From positions 310,001 to 374,000 of the forward strand of contig NZ_VYSA01000002.1 in assembly GCF_008710745.1 (NCBI RefSeq): a stretch of DNA of 64,000 nt. The letters are read 5' to 3'. A model generated the notes under the pieces. That model did no database searches, had not been told where the DNA came from, and saw only the letters and a list, made by a program, of their open reading frames with translations. The DNA comes from Microbacterium rhizomatis. GTDB lineage: Bacteria; Actinomycetota; Actinomycetes; Actinomycetales; Microbacteriaceae. The position numbers and the translations under genes are program-made. Positions 62,684-64,000 of the stretch are shown here, piece by piece; position 1 is the stretch's first letter, and each line of letters begins with the position of its first letter.

Positions 62684-64000
62684 ATGGAGCTCAGCGATTA
62701 CATCCGCATCCTCCGCAAGAACTGGGCAGTCATCGTCATCGCCACCCTCCTCGGGGTGGGTGTCGCGGCCGTCTTCTCCCTCACACGAACGCCCGTCTAC
62801 ACAGCATCCAGCACTGTGTTCGTCTCCACTCAGGCGGGTGGCACCGTCCAGGAGCTGCAGCAAGGATCCAACTTCACCCAGGCGCGCGTCGAGACGTACG
62901 TGAACCTCGTCAAGACGCCCCTCGTCATCGAGCCGGTGATCACCGAGCTCGGCCTCGACCAGACGGCGGCGACGCTGAGCAAAGACATCACCGCGACCTC
63001 GCCGCTGAACACCACGCTCATCACGATCTCGGTCACCGATTCCGACCCGGTACGCGCCGCCGACACCGCCAACGCACTCGCGGCGAGCCTGACCTCGCAG
63101 GTCGAGAAGATCGAGACGCCCAACGGCGGGAGCACGAGCCCCGTGCGGCTGACCCGCGTGCAGGATGCGACGGCGCCCTCCGTTCCCTCGAGCCCCAACG
63201 TGCCGCTCAACATCGCGCTCGGTGCCTTGATCGGCCTCGCGCTCGGCATCGGATTCGCGGTGCTTCGCGCGGTGCTCGACACCCGCATCCGCACGCAGCG
63301 CGATGTCGAGCACGTCACCGAGGCCCCGATCATCGGCGCGATCGCGTATGACGCGAAAGCCAAAGAGCGGCCTCTCATCGTGCACGACGACCCGCACAGC
63401 CCCCGCTCCGAGTCGTTCCGGGCTCTCCGCACCAATCTGCAGTTCCTGGACATGGGCGGCCGGGCCAGCTTCGTCATCACCTCGAGCGTGCCCACCGAGG
63501 GCAAGACGACCTCGACGATCAACCTGGCGATCGCGCTGGCCGACGCAGGCAAGCGGGTCGCCCTGATCGACACCGATCTGCGCAGGCCGAAGGTCGCCGA
63601 GTACCTCGGGATCGAGGGCGGAGCGGGCCTCACCGACGTGCTCATCGGTCGGGCCACGGTGGCCGACGTCATGCTGCCGTGGGGCCAGCGCAGCCTGTTC
63701 GTGCTGCCGGCCGGCAAGATCCCGCCCAATCCGAGCGAACTGCTCGGCTCGAGCCAGATGCAGAACCTTCTCGAGGCGTTCGAGCGCGACTTCGACGTGG
63801 TGCTGTGCGACGCTCCCCCGCTTCTTCCGGTGACGGATGCCGCGATCCTCGCGCGGACCACGAGTGGCGCGATCGTCGTGGTGGCCGCCGGCCGCACCAA
63901 CAAGCGGCAGCTCGAGGGCGCGATCGACGCCCTGGTGACCGTTGACGCGAAGGTCGCGGGCGTCGTCATGTCGATGGTGCCCACGCGCGGACCCGACTCG
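62684..64000 (+). CDS. Wzz-type chain-length determinant/BY-family tyrosine kinase; 3' end outside window
   Basis: 439 codons seen. MELSDYIRILRKNWAVIVIATLLGVGVAAVFSL is the Wzz start with helix 1; an external segment (about 35-180), NVPLNIALGALIGLALGIGFAVLRAVLDTR as helix 2, then the kinase: PRSESFRALRTNLQFL, Walker A VPTEGKTTSTINLA, Walker A' VALIDTDLRRPKV, Walker B VVLCDAPPLLPVTDA. The single-chain form is the usual actinobacterial type. The tyrosine-rich tail is outside the window. GAGAGG precedes ATG 62684. Confidence 0.93.
   Translation, partial: MELSDYIRILRKNWAVIVIATLLGVGVAAVFSLTRTPVYTASSTVFVSTQAGGTVQELQQGSNFTQARVETYVNLVKTPLVIEPVITELGLDQTAATLSKDITATSPLNTTLITISVTDSDPVRAADTANALAASLTSQVEKIETPNGGSTSPVRLTRVQDATAPSVPSSPNVPLNIALGALIGLALGIGFAVLRAVLDTRIRTQRDVEHVTEAPIIGAIAYDAKAKERPLIVHDDPHSPRSESFRALRTNLQFLDMGGRASFVITSSVPTEGKTTSTINLAIALADAGKRVALIDTDLRRPKVAEYLGIEGGAGLTDVLIGRATVADVMLPWGQRSLFVLPAGKIPPNPSELLGSSQMQNLLEAFERDFDVVLCDAPPLLPVTDAAILARTTSGAIVVVAAGRTNKRQLEGAIDALVTVDAKVAGVVMSMVPTRGPDS

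Overview
The window is GC-rich DNA from a high-GC Gram-positive bacterium, most likely a Microbacterium-like member of the Microbacteriaceae. Reasons: the F420-type oxidoreductases, GuaB3, SURF1, DUF3817 and rplM-rpsI-glmM neighbourhoods of Actinobacteria; many GTG starts; start codons placed directly after TANNNT -10 boxes (leaderless transcription); and the frequent hexamer GGATGC/GCATCC. No rRNA, tRNA, CRISPR array, prophage or transposase gene was seen.

Layout. 1-12 kb: a truncated alpha-amylase-like lipoprotein with altered catalytic residues, YajQ, an F420-type luciferase-like oxidoreductase, a glycerophosphodiesterase, a Bax-inhibitor-1 protein, a secreted 5'-nucleotidase, a stand-alone LigD polymerase, an ABC-F protein, and a glycosyltransferase coupled to a DDN-type protein. 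12.0-13.1 kb is a small accessory patch: an amidase (choloylglycine hydrolase family) remnant fused to a 65-bp copy of the glycerophosphodiesterase gene, then a secreted orphan. 13.1-23.6 kb: guaA, DUF3817, SURF1, guaB3, a TetR/efflux pair with twin operators, a second ABC-F, a TMEM175-like channel and guaB. 23.9-29.6 kb: a branched-chain amino acid ABC transporter (livHMGF) whose LivH carries an extra exported domain, facing its convergent binding protein. 29.8-41.9 kb: rarD, groES under two CIRCE operators, a THUMP-like methyltransferase, and a tightly overlapping chain for t6A tRNA modification and wall precursors (acpS-alr-tsaE, tsaB-rimI-tsaD), glmS and coaA. 42.0-47.7 kb: a YdcF-like protein, Ppx, glmM-rpsI-rplM and two uncharacterised proteins.

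47.8-64.0 kb has a surface/exopolysaccharide theme: UDP-glucose dehydrogenase, membrane-anchored GH6 glucanase, OmpR-type regulator, processive GT2 synthase, and a three-gene operon in which a histidine kinase lies between two 7-TM proteins with degenerate GGDEF domains. Then come a frameshifted HNH endonuclease gene, a four-gene block (CPBP protease, LPATG surface protein, CPBP protease, lipoprotein), a low-molecular-weight tyrosine phosphatase and a Wzz/BY-kinase cut by the window end.

The intergenic DNA holds three families of short palindromic or dispersed repeats (3, 2 and 4 copies), several strong hairpin terminators, and one terminator whose right arm contains the next gene's -10 box. 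The most novel-looking loci are the kinase with two degenerate GGDEF partners, the amylase-derived pseudoenzyme, and the CPBP/LPATG block.
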